Part shown: positions 9,082 through 16,568 of the stretch, one piece after another
Numbering within the stretch: the first letter of the stretch is position 1
Layout: every line of letters begins with the position of its first letter
Source: Saccharopolyspora dendranthemae
GTDB lineage: Bacteria > Actinomycetota > Actinomycetes > Mycobacteriales > Pseudonocardiaceae
Direction of reading: 5' to 3'
Length of the DNA: 64,000 nt
Assembly (NCBI RefSeq): GCF_007829955.1
Contig: NZ_VIWX01000007.1
Location: forward strand, 248,001-312,000
Program-made: the position numbers and the translations under genes
The notes under the pieces: generated by a model
The model's input: only the letters and a program-made list of their open reading frames with translations
The model's database searches: none
Told to the model about the DNA's origin: nothing

Positions 9082-9564
9082 GTGGAACGGCGGCAGGCTC
9101 GGAGCTTCGGTGGCGCGGTGCTGCTCGCGGCCTTCGCAGGCGGGTGCACCATCAACATCGTGCCGCCCGGCGCCCCGCAGCAGCCACCGCCGGCACCACC
9201 ACCACCCGCGTCCTCGACCGAACCTCCCCGGAGGCCGCAGCCGGCCCAGGCGCACAACACCCACGACTGCGAAGACCTGCAGCGATCCGGCATGGACTTC
9301 AACCAGGTCGTCCAGTACTGGTACGGGCTCGGGTCGCCCTCGGACATGGACGACGACTCCGACGGCATCCCCTGCGAAACCATCTACGGCGAGAAGAACG
9401 TTTCGTCGGCCACTCAGGGCGGTACGCACGACTGCGCGACCTTGCAAGCCCGAGGTATGTCGTTCATCGACGTCACCGGCTACTGGTACTCGCTCGGGTC
9501 GCCCTCGGACATGGACGACGACTCCGACGGCATCCCCTGCGAAACCATCTACGGCGAGCGCTAG
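9082..9564 (+). CDS. Putative lipoprotein with two Excalibur calcium-binding repeats
   Basis: 160 residues from GTG 9082. A short basic start (VERRQAR), a hydrophobic stretch and FAGGC give a plausible but not ideal lipobox with Cys at about residue 22. A Pro-rich linker follows, then two copies of an Excalibur-like module, each with HDC at its start and DMDDDSDGIPCE at its end, the D-x-D-x-D-G-x-x-C-E calcium motif with a paired Cys. The two modules are almost identical at DNA level. An upstream in-frame GTG at 9013 would add 23 residues; neither start has a good ribosome site. The stop TAG overlaps the convergent gene's stop in CTAG. Confidence 0.7.
   Translation: MERRQARSFGGAVLLAAFAGGCTINIVPPGAPQQPPPAPPPPASSTEPPRRPQPAQAHNTHDCEDLQRSGMDFNQVVQYWYGLGSPSDMDDDSDGIPCETIYGEKNVSSATQGGTHDCATLQARGMSFIDVTGYWYSLGSPSDMDDDSDGIPCETIYGER
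9316..9393 (+). repeat. Direct repeat copy 1 (Excalibur module)
   Basis: 78-nt segment that recurs at 9481-9558 with two differences (76 of 78 identical), 165 nt apart, in frame. It encodes the YWY...SPSDMDDDSDG part of each module. Confidence 0.9.
9481..9558 (+). repeat. Direct repeat copy 2 (Excalibur module)
   Basis: Second copy of the 78-nt segment at 9316-9393. The linkers between the copies are diverged, so the near identity points to recent gene conversion or duplication of this half-module. Confidence 0.9.
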
Positions 9565-10028
9565 GGCTTGGGCCAGATCACCAGCGGGTCGCTGCATTCC
9601 AGCACGTCCATGGCCCTCTTCTGGTGGGTCAGGCACTCCTGGACGGCGATGTTCGGGACCGTGTCCGGATAGCCCTTGTCGATGGTGACCGACTGGTTCG
9701 CGCCGTCGGTGTTGGCCACGCGGCCACCGTCGCCTCCTCTCGTGGAGAAGATGAGCAGCACTCCCTTGTTGTCGTGGCCGTTGTCCGTCAGATTCCCGGT
9801 CACGGTGAGCCACCCGTCGACGTGTTCGACCTTGCCCTCAGCGGAGACGCTGTTGACCGGTTTGGGGGCGTTGTTGCTCTTCCACTGGATCGCGGGCTCC
9901 GGGGCTAGCCATCCCTGGATCACGAAGTACTCGACGAGCAGTGCGATCACGCCGCCTCCTGCGGCGATCGCGAGGCCGGTGAAGATCCGCCTGCTCGGTC
10001 GATCGCTCGTCTGAGTCCTGTCGATCAT
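9561..10028 (-). CDS. Membrane-anchored protein of unknown function
   Basis: 155 residues. A short cytoplasmic start rich in Arg/Asp, one membrane helix (about residues 16-38, IFTGLAIAAGGGVIALLVEYF), then an extracytoplasmic domain with NLTDNGHDNKG, a GGDGGR turn and two cysteines near the C-terminus (QECL and LECSD) that could form a disulfide. I do not recognise the family. ATG 10028 has GGAGG 8 nt upstream, so the start is well supported. Its stop overlaps that of the convergent lipoprotein gene. Confidence 0.75.
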   Translation of the reverse strand: MIDRTQTSDRPSRRIFTGLAIAAGGGVIALLVEYFVIQGWLAPEPAIQWKSNNAPKPVNSVSAEGKVEHVDGWLTVTGNLTDNGHDNKGVLLIFSTRGGDGGRVANTDGANQSVTIDKGYPDTVPNIAVQECLTHQKRAMDVLECSDPLVIWPKP

Positions 10029-10249
10029 GGTGGGTGCCTCCGGCGTCGGAACTCGTCCAGAAAGATCAAGTCCTTGCAGGGTCTCGTGAAGCACCGTGCT
10101 GCGGGGCTGAATTCTGGGGCCGTACCCGAATAGAGGATCTTGAGCGGGCGGTGTGCGCACTGATGGACCAGCGGTGCTGGGACCTCGGGAAATGTGACTG
10201 TTGACGCACGGGTGCACCGCGCCAACCTACGGTTGCGTAACCTGCTCAA

Positions 10250-10990
10250 ATGGCTGAAATCGTCTATCCGCCCGTCATCTTGGCGGCGAAGGCCATGTTC
10301 CGCGTGCTGGACAACCGGCTGCGTGTGACAGGCACAGAGCACATCCCGCGCACCGGAGGCGCGGTGATCGCCTGCAACCACGTCAGCTACCTCGACTTCA
10401 TCTTCTGCGGTCTCGGCGCCGACCCCGCCAAGCGGCTGGTGCGCTTCATGGCCAAGAAGGAGGTCTTCGACAACAAGATCGCCGGGCCGCTGATGCGCGG
10501 GATGCACCACATCCCGGTGGACCGCGAGGCGGGCCGCGATTCTTACGACGAAGCCGTGCGCAGGCTGCGCGCGGGCGAGGTCGTCGGCGTGTTCCCCGAG
10601 GCGACCATCAGCCGGTCGTTCACCGTCAAGCCCATCAAGTCCGGCGCGGTCCGGATGGCGGCGGAAGCCGGAGTCCCCGTCGTGCCCATGGCGCTGTGGG
10701 GAACGCACCGGCTGTGGACGAAGGGCAAGCCGCGCACGCTCACCAAGCGGCACCTGCCGATCCACATCCACGCGGGCGAGCCGTTCTGGCCCACGCAGCA
10801 GGACGATCCGGAGGCGCTCACCGAGGACCTCCGCACCCGCATGTCGGCGATCCTGAACGACCTGCAGGCCGACTACCCCGAGAAGCCCGCCACCGAGGAC
10901 GAGCGCTGGTGGCTCCCCGCCCACCTCGGCGGCACCGCCCCGACCCCGGACGAAGCGGCGATCCTCGACAGCCGGCCCAAGGGCGAGTAG
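10250..10990 (+). CDS. 1-acyl-glycerol-3-phosphate acyltransferase (PlsC family)
   Basis: 246-residue membrane-associated acyltransferase of phospholipid synthesis. Block I NHVSYLD holds the catalytic HX4D, followed by MAKKEVFDN, GMHHIPVDRE, the block III VFPEATIS (a variant of FPEGTRS) and block IV VPVVPMALWG. Length fits the family. The start ATG follows a GGTTGCGTAACC near-palindrome and lacks a ribosome site, so a leaderless mRNA is possible. A weak 7-bp hairpin (11011-11038) lies downstream. Confidence 0.88.
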   Translation: MAEIVYPPVILAAKAMFRVLDNRLRVTGTEHIPRTGGAVIACNHVSYLDFIFCGLGADPAKRLVRFMAKKEVFDNKIAGPLMRGMHHIPVDREAGRDSYDEAVRRLRAGEVVGVFPEATISRSFTVKPIKSGAVRMAAEAGVPVVPMALWGTHRLWTKGKPRTLTKRHLPIHIHAGEPFWPTQQDDPEALTEDLRTRMSAILNDLQADYPEKPATEDERWWLPAHLGGTAPTPDEAAILDSRPKGE

Positions 10991-11062
10991 CACCGACCAG
11001 CACTCGGGACACCGCAGGATTCGGGTGAATGCTGCGGTTCTCGGGCCGACGCCTGCGGGCGG

Positions 11063-11800
11063 TCAGCCCTCCGGCGCGTCCCCGGCCTGGTCGCGCGGCG
11101 AGATCTGCAGGAGGGCGTTGAGGCGCTGCAGGACGTCCAGCTGAGCGGGGTTGTAGAGCTCCACCACCGCGTGGAGGATGACCGAGTTGGCGGGAACGTC
11201 GCTCGTCGCGAGGTCCTCCAGGGCTGGAACGGCCTCGAACTGGCTGCGCACCAGGGGTGCGTAGGCCTCCGCGAGCCGCTGCCGCGTCTCCTCGTCGGCG
11301 TCAGCGGGCAGCGCCTCGAACTCCCGCTGCGCGTCGGATCTCTCGTCCTCGGACGACTCGCGCAGCAACGCCTGGGCGTCGTCGTCGAAGACCTGCGAGT
11401 AGAGCATCATCCAGGTTCGGTCCATCTCCGTCATCCCGGACACGTCCCCGTCGTAGCCCTGCGGGAGGTCCGGGCGGCTGCGGTGCTCCAGGATCAGCTT
11501 GATCTCGTCGCGCATCTGCTGCTGCCGCTCGATGCTCACCTTCAGCTCGGCGTCCAGCGAGCGCAGCGTCTCCTCCGCGGACTCCTCGGAGGACTCGATC
11601 GCCGGGACGTCCGACAGCGCCACACCCAGATCGGTGAGCCTGCGGATCCGCAGCAGCCGGATCAAGTGCTTGATGCGGTAGCGCTTGTAGCCGTTCGCCG
11701 CCCGATCGGGCTCCTCCAGGAGTCCGATCTCGTGGTAGTGGCGAACGGTCTTCACCGTTGTCCCGGCCAGCTCCGCCAGCTCACGCGTGCTCCAACTCAT
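11063..11800 (-). CDS. MerR-family transcriptional regulator
   Basis: 245 residues. The N-terminal winged HTH is classical: STRELAELAGTTVKTVRHYHEIGLL, then the GYKRYR wing and a coiled coil rich in Glu/Gln (about 85-120). The long C-terminal region (about 125-245) is mostly helical and acidic and has no Cys cluster, so it is not a metal sensor; it may bind a small molecule. ATG 11800 is preceded by a GTG in frame. It is divergent from a secreted hydrolase and the gap contains three stacked palindromes, one of them between promoter elements as MerR activators need. Confidence 0.85.
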   Translation of the reverse strand: MSWSTRELAELAGTTVKTVRHYHEIGLLEEPDRAANGYKRYRIKHLIRLLRIRRLTDLGVALSDVPAIESSEESAEETLRSLDAELKVSIERQQQMRDEIKLILEHRSRPDLPQGYDGDVSGMTEMDRTWMMLYSQVFDDDAQALLRESSEDERSDAQREFEALPADADEETRQRLAEAYAPLVRSQFEAVPALEDLATSDVPANSVILHAVVELYNPAQLDVLQRLNALLQISPRDQAGDAPEG

Positions 11801-11815
11801 CACGCACCAGTGCAC

Positions 11816-11866
11816 ACCGTGCCCTGGGGGCACGGTCAAGCGGCTTGACCATGCCCCAACGGCATG
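11816..11866. promoter_or_regulatory. Triple palindrome / MerR-type promoter
   Basis: Three palindromes lie end to end: ACCGTGCC-N5-GGCACGGT (11816-11836), GGTCAAGCGGCTTGACC (11834-11850) and CATGCC-N5-GGCATG (11850-11866). TTGACC at 11845-11850 is a good -35 for the hydrolase gene. The third palindrome fills the spacer before a TCGAAT-like -10 near 11870, giving about 19 nt, the overlong spacer that MerR activators twist. Confidence 0.55.
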
Positions 11867-11909
11867 CGCTCGAATTCTTCCGTCCTTGGTGGTGGAGAGA
11901 TGGGGAACG

Positions 11910-13355
11910 ATGAAGCGAAGGCGTGCAGCGGTCGTGGCCGCGATGCTCGGACTGGCGAGCTCGGTGGTCGCACCGACCGCCACGGCACAGCAGCCGGGAC
12001 CCGCGTGGGGTCCGTGCCCGGCGGACGTGAAGACCGAAACGGTGGCGCTGGAGTGCGCCACGATCCCCGTGCCGCTGAACTACAGCGATCCCGGCGGAGA
12101 GCAGATCGAGCTCATGGTGTCGCGGCTGGCCAGCAAGAACCCGGCCAAGCGCCGGGGCGTGCTGATGCTCAACCCCGGCGGGCCGGGCGGATCCGGCCTG
12201 GCGTTCCCGGACTTCCTGGCCTCGCGCGGGATGCCCACCAGCGTCCTCGACAGCTACGACGTGATCGGCATGGACACCAGGGGCATCGGGCACTCGTCGC
12301 CGGTGAGCTGCGGATTCACCCCTGATCAGGACTACCTCGGCAACATCCCGCCCTACGCGGTCGACGAAGCCGCGGTCGCCGAGCAGGCCGAGTCCGCGAA
12401 GCGGATCGCCGAGCAGTGCGCCGCGCACGACGACGGGCGGTTCCGGCACCTCTCGACCGCGAACATGGCCCGCGACCTGGACAGCGTCCGGGCGGCGCTG
12501 GGGGAGGAGAAGACGAGCTACCTCGGCTACTCCTACGGCTCGGCGCTCGGCTCGGCCTACGCGTCGATGTTCCCCGAGCGCTCCGACCGCATCGTGGTCG
12601 ACAGCAACCTCGCCGACACCCACCTCGACCGCGACGCGCTGCGCCGGTACGCCCTCGGCTTCGAGCAGACCTTCCCGGACTTCGCGAAGTGGGTGGCCGC
12701 GCGGCACGACGTCTACGGCCTGGGGCGCACGCCGGAAGAGGTGCGCGAGACCTACTTCCGGACGGCGGAACGCCTCGATGCGGCTCCGGTGAACGGCGTC
12801 GACGGACGCGTCTTCCGGCTGGCCACGTTCGCCGGCCTGTACGCGGAGGTGTCGTACGGGTCGACCGCGCAGACCTGGCAGTCGGTGCAGGGGGAGGGGG
12901 AGGCGCCGCAGCCGGCGGCGGCCCCCGCCCCTGACACGGACAACCTGTGGTCGGTGTTCCTCGGAGTGACCTGCAACGACGTGGACTGGCCCTCGGACGT
13001 GGGCACCTACCAGCGCGCCGTCGCCGAAGACCGCGAGCGCTACCCGATGTACGGCGCTGCGAGCGCGAACATCTTCCCGTGCGCGTTCTGGGGAGACCCG
13101 GCGGAACCGCCGGTCGCCATCGACGACCAGGGGCCGGCGAACGTCCTGGTGCTGCAGAACCGCCGCGACCCGGTGACCCCGCATCGCAACGCCGAGATCC
13201 TCGACGAGAAGTTCGGCGACCGGTCGCGCCTGGTCAGCGTCGAAGGCAGCGGCCACGGCGTCTACCTGCTGGGCGACAACGCGTGCGCGTTCAACACCAC
13301 GACCGACTTCCTGGTCGGTGGGCAACTGCCCGAGGAGAACACCGACTGCCGGTGA
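11910..13355 (+). CDS. Secreted alpha/beta hydrolase, tripeptidyl aminopeptidase-like
   Basis: 481 residues with a Sec signal peptide (MKRRRAAVV, hydrophobic core, cleavage near ATAQQ). The oxyanion loop NPGGPGGSG, nucleophile elbow GYSYGS, a DPVTPH Asp and a GSGHGVY His give a full catalytic triad, and the C-terminal part matches the TAP-like domain. Such enzymes trim peptides, or esters, outside the cell. ATG 11910 has GGAGAGATGGGG upstream. Divergent from the MerR gene, which probably controls it; a strong terminator follows. Confidence 0.87.
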   Translation: MKRRRAAVVAAMLGLASSVVAPTATAQQPGPAWGPCPADVKTETVALECATIPVPLNYSDPGGEQIELMVSRLASKNPAKRRGVLMLNPGGPGGSGLAFPDFLASRGMPTSVLDSYDVIGMDTRGIGHSSPVSCGFTPDQDYLGNIPPYAVDEAAVAEQAESAKRIAEQCAAHDDGRFRHLSTANMARDLDSVRAALGEEKTSYLGYSYGSALGSAYASMFPERSDRIVVDSNLADTHLDRDALRRYALGFEQTFPDFAKWVAARHDVYGLGRTPEEVRETYFRTAERLDAAPVNGVDGRVFRLATFAGLYAEVSYGSTAQTWQSVQGEGEAPQPAAAPAPDTDNLWSVFLGVTCNDVDWPSDVGTYQRAVAEDRERYPMYGAASANIFPCAFWGDPAEPPVAIDDQGPANVLVLQNRRDPVTPHRNAEILDEKFGDRSRLVSVEGSGHGVYLLGDNACAFNTTTDFLVGGQLPEENTDCR

Positions 13356-13360
13356 CGGTG

Positions 13361-13396
13361 CAGCGGTGGCGGTTCCCGCCGGAACCGCCACCGCTG
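13361..13396. terminator. Bidirectional terminator
   Basis: Perfect 16-bp stem with CGCC loop between the stops of the hydrolase (+) and the second P450 (-). Confidence 0.8.
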
Positions 13397-13404
13397 AAGG
13401 GCGT

Positions 13405-14610
13405 TTACCAGGTCACCGGCAGGGAGGTGACGCCGCCGGTGATGGTCGGGCGGACCTCCAGCTCGTCCATGTCCTTGCTCAGGCCGAGCCCGGGGAGGCG
13501 CTTGGCGAGCGTGTTGAACACGATCCGCAGCTCGGTGCGCGCGAGGCTGGCGCCGATGCAGAAGTGCGCGCCGTGCCCGAAGCCCAGGTGGGTGCGCTCC
13601 TCGCGGTCGGGATCGAAGGATTCCGCGTCGGTGTAAGCGGTTTCATCGCGGTTGGCCGAGTTGACCGACAGGATGACGGCTTCGCCGCGCCGGATCGTCA
13701 CGTCCGCGATCTCGACGTCGGTGTGCGCGTAGCGCAGCAGCCCGAGATCGCCAGGGGCGCCCAGCCGCATGATCTCCTCGACCGTGCGGTTGACCCGGCC
13801 GTCGGGGTCCTCGGTCAGCGCCTTCCAGCGCTCGGGCTGGGCGAGCAGGAACAGCACGCCGAGTCCGATCCGGTTGACCGTCGTCTCGTGGCCGGCGAAC
13901 AGCAGTCCGACGCACAGCCGGATCATCTCGTCGTGGTCGTAATCCGCGTCCTCCTCCTGAGCGCGCACGAGATCCGAGAGCACGTCTTCGCCCAGGGCAT
14001 CGCGCTTGATGTCGGTGAGCCCGACCATGTAGGAGTTGAACTCCTCGCGCGCCTGGAGCGGATCGTCGTCGGTGGACAGCGTCGCCATCCGCTCGGAGAG
14101 CGAGTGGAAGTGCTCGCGGTCGCTCTCCGGCACGCCGAGCAGCTGGCAGATGACCGCGACCGGCAGCGGGAAGGCCAGGTTCGAGTGCAGGTCGGCGGTG
14201 TCGCCGGCGTCGTGCGCGGCGATCAGCTGGTCGATGTAGCCGTCCACCAGCTCCTGCACGTGGTCGGTGAGCATGCGCATCCGCTTGGCCGAGAACGCGG
14301 GAGTCAGCAGGCGGCGCATCCGCGCGTGGTCGGCTTCCTCGGTCTCATAGTTGCCCGTCGGACCGTTCTGCACCGCGGCCGTGGAGACGCGCGACGCCCG
14401 CTCCGGCTCGGGGTGGGAGCGGCCGAAGCGCTTGTCGCCCAACAACGTCCGGACTTCCTCGAACCGCGTGACCAGCCATGCGGGGTCGCCTGCCGGGGTG
14501 GTGACCGGCGCGACCGGTGCCTCCCGGCGCAGCACCTCGTACAGCGGGGCGAGGTCGAGCACGTTCGGCCTTTCGAAGGGCAGCTGCGGTCGCTCGGCGA
14601 CAGAACTCAT
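13405..14610 (-). CDS. Cytochrome P450 (class I bacterial)
   Basis: 401-residue soluble P450: I-helix FAGHETTVN, EEIMR for the ExxR helix and FGHGAHFCIGASLAR for heme binding. It resembles the CYP105/CYP107-type enzymes that hydroxylate secondary metabolites or xenobiotics, but the substrate cannot be read from sequence. ATG 14610 has GAGGAG 5-8 nt upstream. No ferredoxin or reductase is adjacent. A 19-bp near-palindrome and a divergent TetR gene lie upstream, suggesting repression by that regulator. Confidence 0.87.
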   Translation of the reverse strand: MSSVAERPQLPFERPNVLDLAPLYEVLRREAPVAPVTTPAGDPAWLVTRFEEVRTLLGDKRFGRSHPEPERASRVSTAAVQNGPTGNYETEEADHARMRRLLTPAFSAKRMRMLTDHVQELVDGYIDQLIAAHDAGDTADLHSNLAFPLPVAVICQLLGVPESDREHFHSLSERMATLSTDDDPLQAREEFNSYMVGLTDIKRDALGEDVLSDLVRAQEEDADYDHDEMIRLCVGLLFAGHETTVNRIGLGVLFLLAQPERWKALTEDPDGRVNRTVEEIMRLGAPGDLGLLRYAHTDVEIADVTIRRGEAVILSVNSANRDETAYTDAESFDPDREERTHLGFGHGAHFCIGASLARTELRIVFNTLAKRLPGLGLSKDMDELEVRPTITGGVTSLPVTW

Positions 14611-14630
14611 AGCTCTCCTCGGGAGACTTA

Positions 14631-14649
14631 ATTGGCAGTCACTGACAAT
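14631..14649. promoter_or_regulatory. Operator palindrome between P450 and TetR
   Basis: ATTGGCAGTCACTGACAAT, symmetric around 14640 with a single mismatched pair. It sits 21 nt upstream of the P450 start and 59 nt upstream of the TetR start. Confidence 0.6.
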
Positions 14650-14707
14650 AATGTTTCCCGGATTACGATGTGTCAACACGATCCCGGCCTAGCTGAGGGA
14701 GGTCTCA

Positions 14708-15346
14708 GTGGTTGAACGGCCCCGCCGCGGCCGCCCGCCGGCCAGCGACGAGCAGCGGCAGCAGCAGCGCCTCGACATCTCCCGTCAGGCCGTGCGGTTG
14801 TTCCGGGCGCACGGCGTGGCCGGGACTTCCGGAGAGCAGATCGCCCGCGCGGCCGGGATCTCCGAGCGCACCCTGTGGCGCTGGTTCCGCAGCAAGGAGA
14901 GCTGCGTGGAGCCGCTGCTGTCGAAGTCCATCGACGCCTTCCAGTCGGTGCTGCGCACCTGGCCTCCGGAGCTCGAACTCCCCGAGCACCTGCGCGCCGC
15001 CTACACGCCGGTGCTCGACGCGGGTGAGGACATCGAAGCCGTCCTGGCCGTCATCCGCATGACCCACGACGAGCCCGCGCTGCGCGCCCTCTACCTGGTG
15101 CTGCGCGAGCGCGCCGAGCCCGCGTTCGCGGAGGTGCTCGCCGAGCGCATGGGCATGCCCGCCGACACCCTCGAAGTTCGCATGCAAGCTGCGGCGACGA
15201 GCGCGGTCTTGCGCGAGGCCACCGACCACCTGGTGGCCAGGGCAACGCCCGATGGCGTTCCTGCCGAAGCCCTCCAGGAACACCGGGAGAACGTCGCGGA
15301 CGCGCTGCGCCGACTCACCCGCTACCCGGCGACCCCGTCGGTCTGA
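14708..15346 (+). CDS. TetR-family regulator beside P450
   Basis: 212 residues. HTH region: ISRQAVRLFRAHGVAGTSGEQIARAAGISERTLWRWFRSKE. The C-terminal domain is TetR-like with several Trp/Leu helices and no diagnostic motif. GTG 14708 has GGGAGG about 6 nt upstream. Divergent from the P450 gene and flanked by the 14631-14649 palindrome, it is the likely repressor of that gene and of itself. Confidence 0.83.
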   Translation: MVERPRRGRPPASDEQRQQQRLDISRQAVRLFRAHGVAGTSGEQIARAAGISERTLWRWFRSKESCVEPLLSKSIDAFQSVLRTWPPELELPEHLRAAYTPVLDAGEDIEAVLAVIRMTHDEPALRALYLVLRERAEPAFAEVLAERMGMPADTLEVRMQAAATSAVLREATDHLVARATPDGVPAEALQEHRENVADALRRLTRYPATPSV

Positions 15347-15384
15347 GGGGTTCGAGCCTGGCGAACCGGGTTAACTGCTGGCAC

Positions 15385-15415
15385 ATTTCGATACGCGACG
15401 GAAGCGTATCGAAAT
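15385..15415. promoter_or_regulatory. Perfect inverted repeat before the broken dehydrogenase
   Basis: Two 12-bp arms (15385-15396 and 15404-15415, core TTTCGATACGC) separated by 7 nt, 39 nt after the TetR stop and just before a CGGAGG ribosome site. It could be an operator for the former dehydrogenase gene or a terminator. Confidence 0.5.
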
Positions 15416-15426
15416 CGGAGGGCGGC

Positions 15427-15850
15427 GCGCGGGTCGAAGCGTTCGCGGTGGACCGGCCAGGTGGTGAGCTCAGGTCGTACTCCTACGACTCCGAGCCGCT
15501 GGGCCCGGAGGAGGTGGATGTCCGCGTCACGCACCGCGGGGTCTGCCACACCGACGTCATGATGATCGGCAACGAGGCCGGGATCAGCACGTATCCACTG
15601 GTGGCAGGCCACGAGGCGGTCGATGTCGTGGGAAGCTGCCGGGGACGCCGTCGACACCTCGCAGATCGCGGTCGGCGATCACGTCGGGGTCGGGGCGATC
15701 GCCGGTTCGTGCATGCGCTGCGAGTTCTGCCTCGCCGGGCAGCCGCAGTTCTGCGCGCGCAAGCACGACACCGCGCTCCGCGGCCACCGAGGTGGCTTCG
15801 CACACTCGGAGCGGTCCAGCCCGTGCGCCAGGTGGTCCCCAATTTCTTAA
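15427..15850 (+). pseudogene. Truncated, frameshifted zinc alcohol dehydrogenase
   Basis: Remnant of a medium-chain zinc alcohol dehydrogenase. The first frame gives VDRPGGELRSYSYDSEPLG, GVCHTDVMM (catalytic zinc Cys) and PLVAGHEA. Near 15620-15640 the reading moves to the next frame, which gives VGDHVGVG, CMRCEFC and FCARKHD, the structural zinc site, then HRGGFA. The whole nucleotide-binding domain (about 240 residues) is absent. There is no start codon at the expected place: CGGAGG is followed five bases later by GCG (15427) where GTG would fit. The decay ends at the large palindrome of the next gene. Confidence 0.8.
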
Positions 15851-15897
15851 GTATTTGACGTTCACCCGGGTGACGTGCAAATACCTGCGAAATTGGG
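15838..15897. promoter_or_regulatory. 60-bp imperfect palindrome at the TetR start
   Basis: Symmetric about 15867/15868: outer arms CCCAATTTC/GAAATTGGG, middle arms GTATTTG/CAAATAC and a centre TCACCCGGGTGA; 23 of 30 pairs match. It contains TTGACG (15855-15860) 17 nt from CAAATA (15878-15883), and by symmetry a similar promoter on the other strand. A probable autoregulatory operator. Confidence 0.6.
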
Positions 15898-16486
15898 AAG
15901 GACTTTTACGGCAGGACGACCACGAGACCCAGGTCGGGACCAGGCGATCCTCGCCGCGACGCGCGAACTGCTCGCTGAGCGCGGCTACGCCGGGTTCTCG
16001 ATCGAGGGTGTCGCGGCCAAGGCGGGAACGGCGAAGACGACCATCTACCGCCGCTGGCAGGACAAGCACGACCTGCTGGTCGCGGCGTTGAACGATCACG
16101 TCCCGCGCTACCCGGAGATCGCTGAGGCGGATTCCCTCCGCGGCGACCTCATCGCGCACGCGAGCAGGCTCGCCACGCTGCTCAACGGCTTCGACGGCCG
16201 CTTGGCCCTCGGCGTGACGCAGGCCAGGCCCGATGACGCCGGCATCGCCGAGGAGCTGGAGCGCACGACCCCGAGCGGCGCTCGGCTCCCGGAACGGGTC
16301 ATCAGCCGAGCCGTTGCGCGCGGGGAACTTCCTGCCCCGGTGGATCGGGGTCTCTTCGAGGAGATTGTCTCCTCCCCGCTGACCCTCAAGATGATCCGCA
16401 GGCAACCCATCGATGACGACTACGTGGCCCACGTCGTGGATGACATCGTCCTCGCGGCGTTCCGGAGCTCGGCCGGGGAAGCCTGA
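15875..16486 (+). CDS. TetR-family regulator with uncertain start
   Basis: Up to 203 residues. The HTH is clear: AILAATRELLAERGYAGFSIEGVAAKAGTAKTTIYRRWQDKHDLL, followed by a TetR_C-type domain. The start is odd. GTG 15875 lies inside the palindrome that should be its promoter. The place where family members begin (GRPRDPGRD) is preceded by AAGGAC and then ACG at 15908, which would be ATG in a healthy gene. Either a longer leader or a weak ACG start is used, or the gene is decaying like the dehydrogenase before it. Confidence 0.7.
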   Translation: MQIPAKLGRTFTAGRPRDPGRDQAILAATRELLAERGYAGFSIEGVAAKAGTAKTTIYRRWQDKHDLLVAALNDHVPRYPEIAEADSLRGDLIAHASRLATLLNGFDGRLALGVTQARPDDAGIAEELERTTPSGARLPERVISRAVARGELPAPVDRGLFEEIVSSPLTLKMIRRQPIDDDYVAHVVDDIVLAAFRSSAGEA

Positions 16487-16568
16487 CCACCGCGGTCCTT
16501 CGTCGCGCCCGGTAGCACCATGTGAGATTCCTTTGGGCGGGCGAAGGGATTCGGTTACCGTCCAGTAC

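Noticed and set aside
14708..16486. A CRISPR or tandem-repeat array from the many palindromes in this stretch
   Set aside because: The palindromes differ in sequence and spacing; no repeat-spacer pattern exists.
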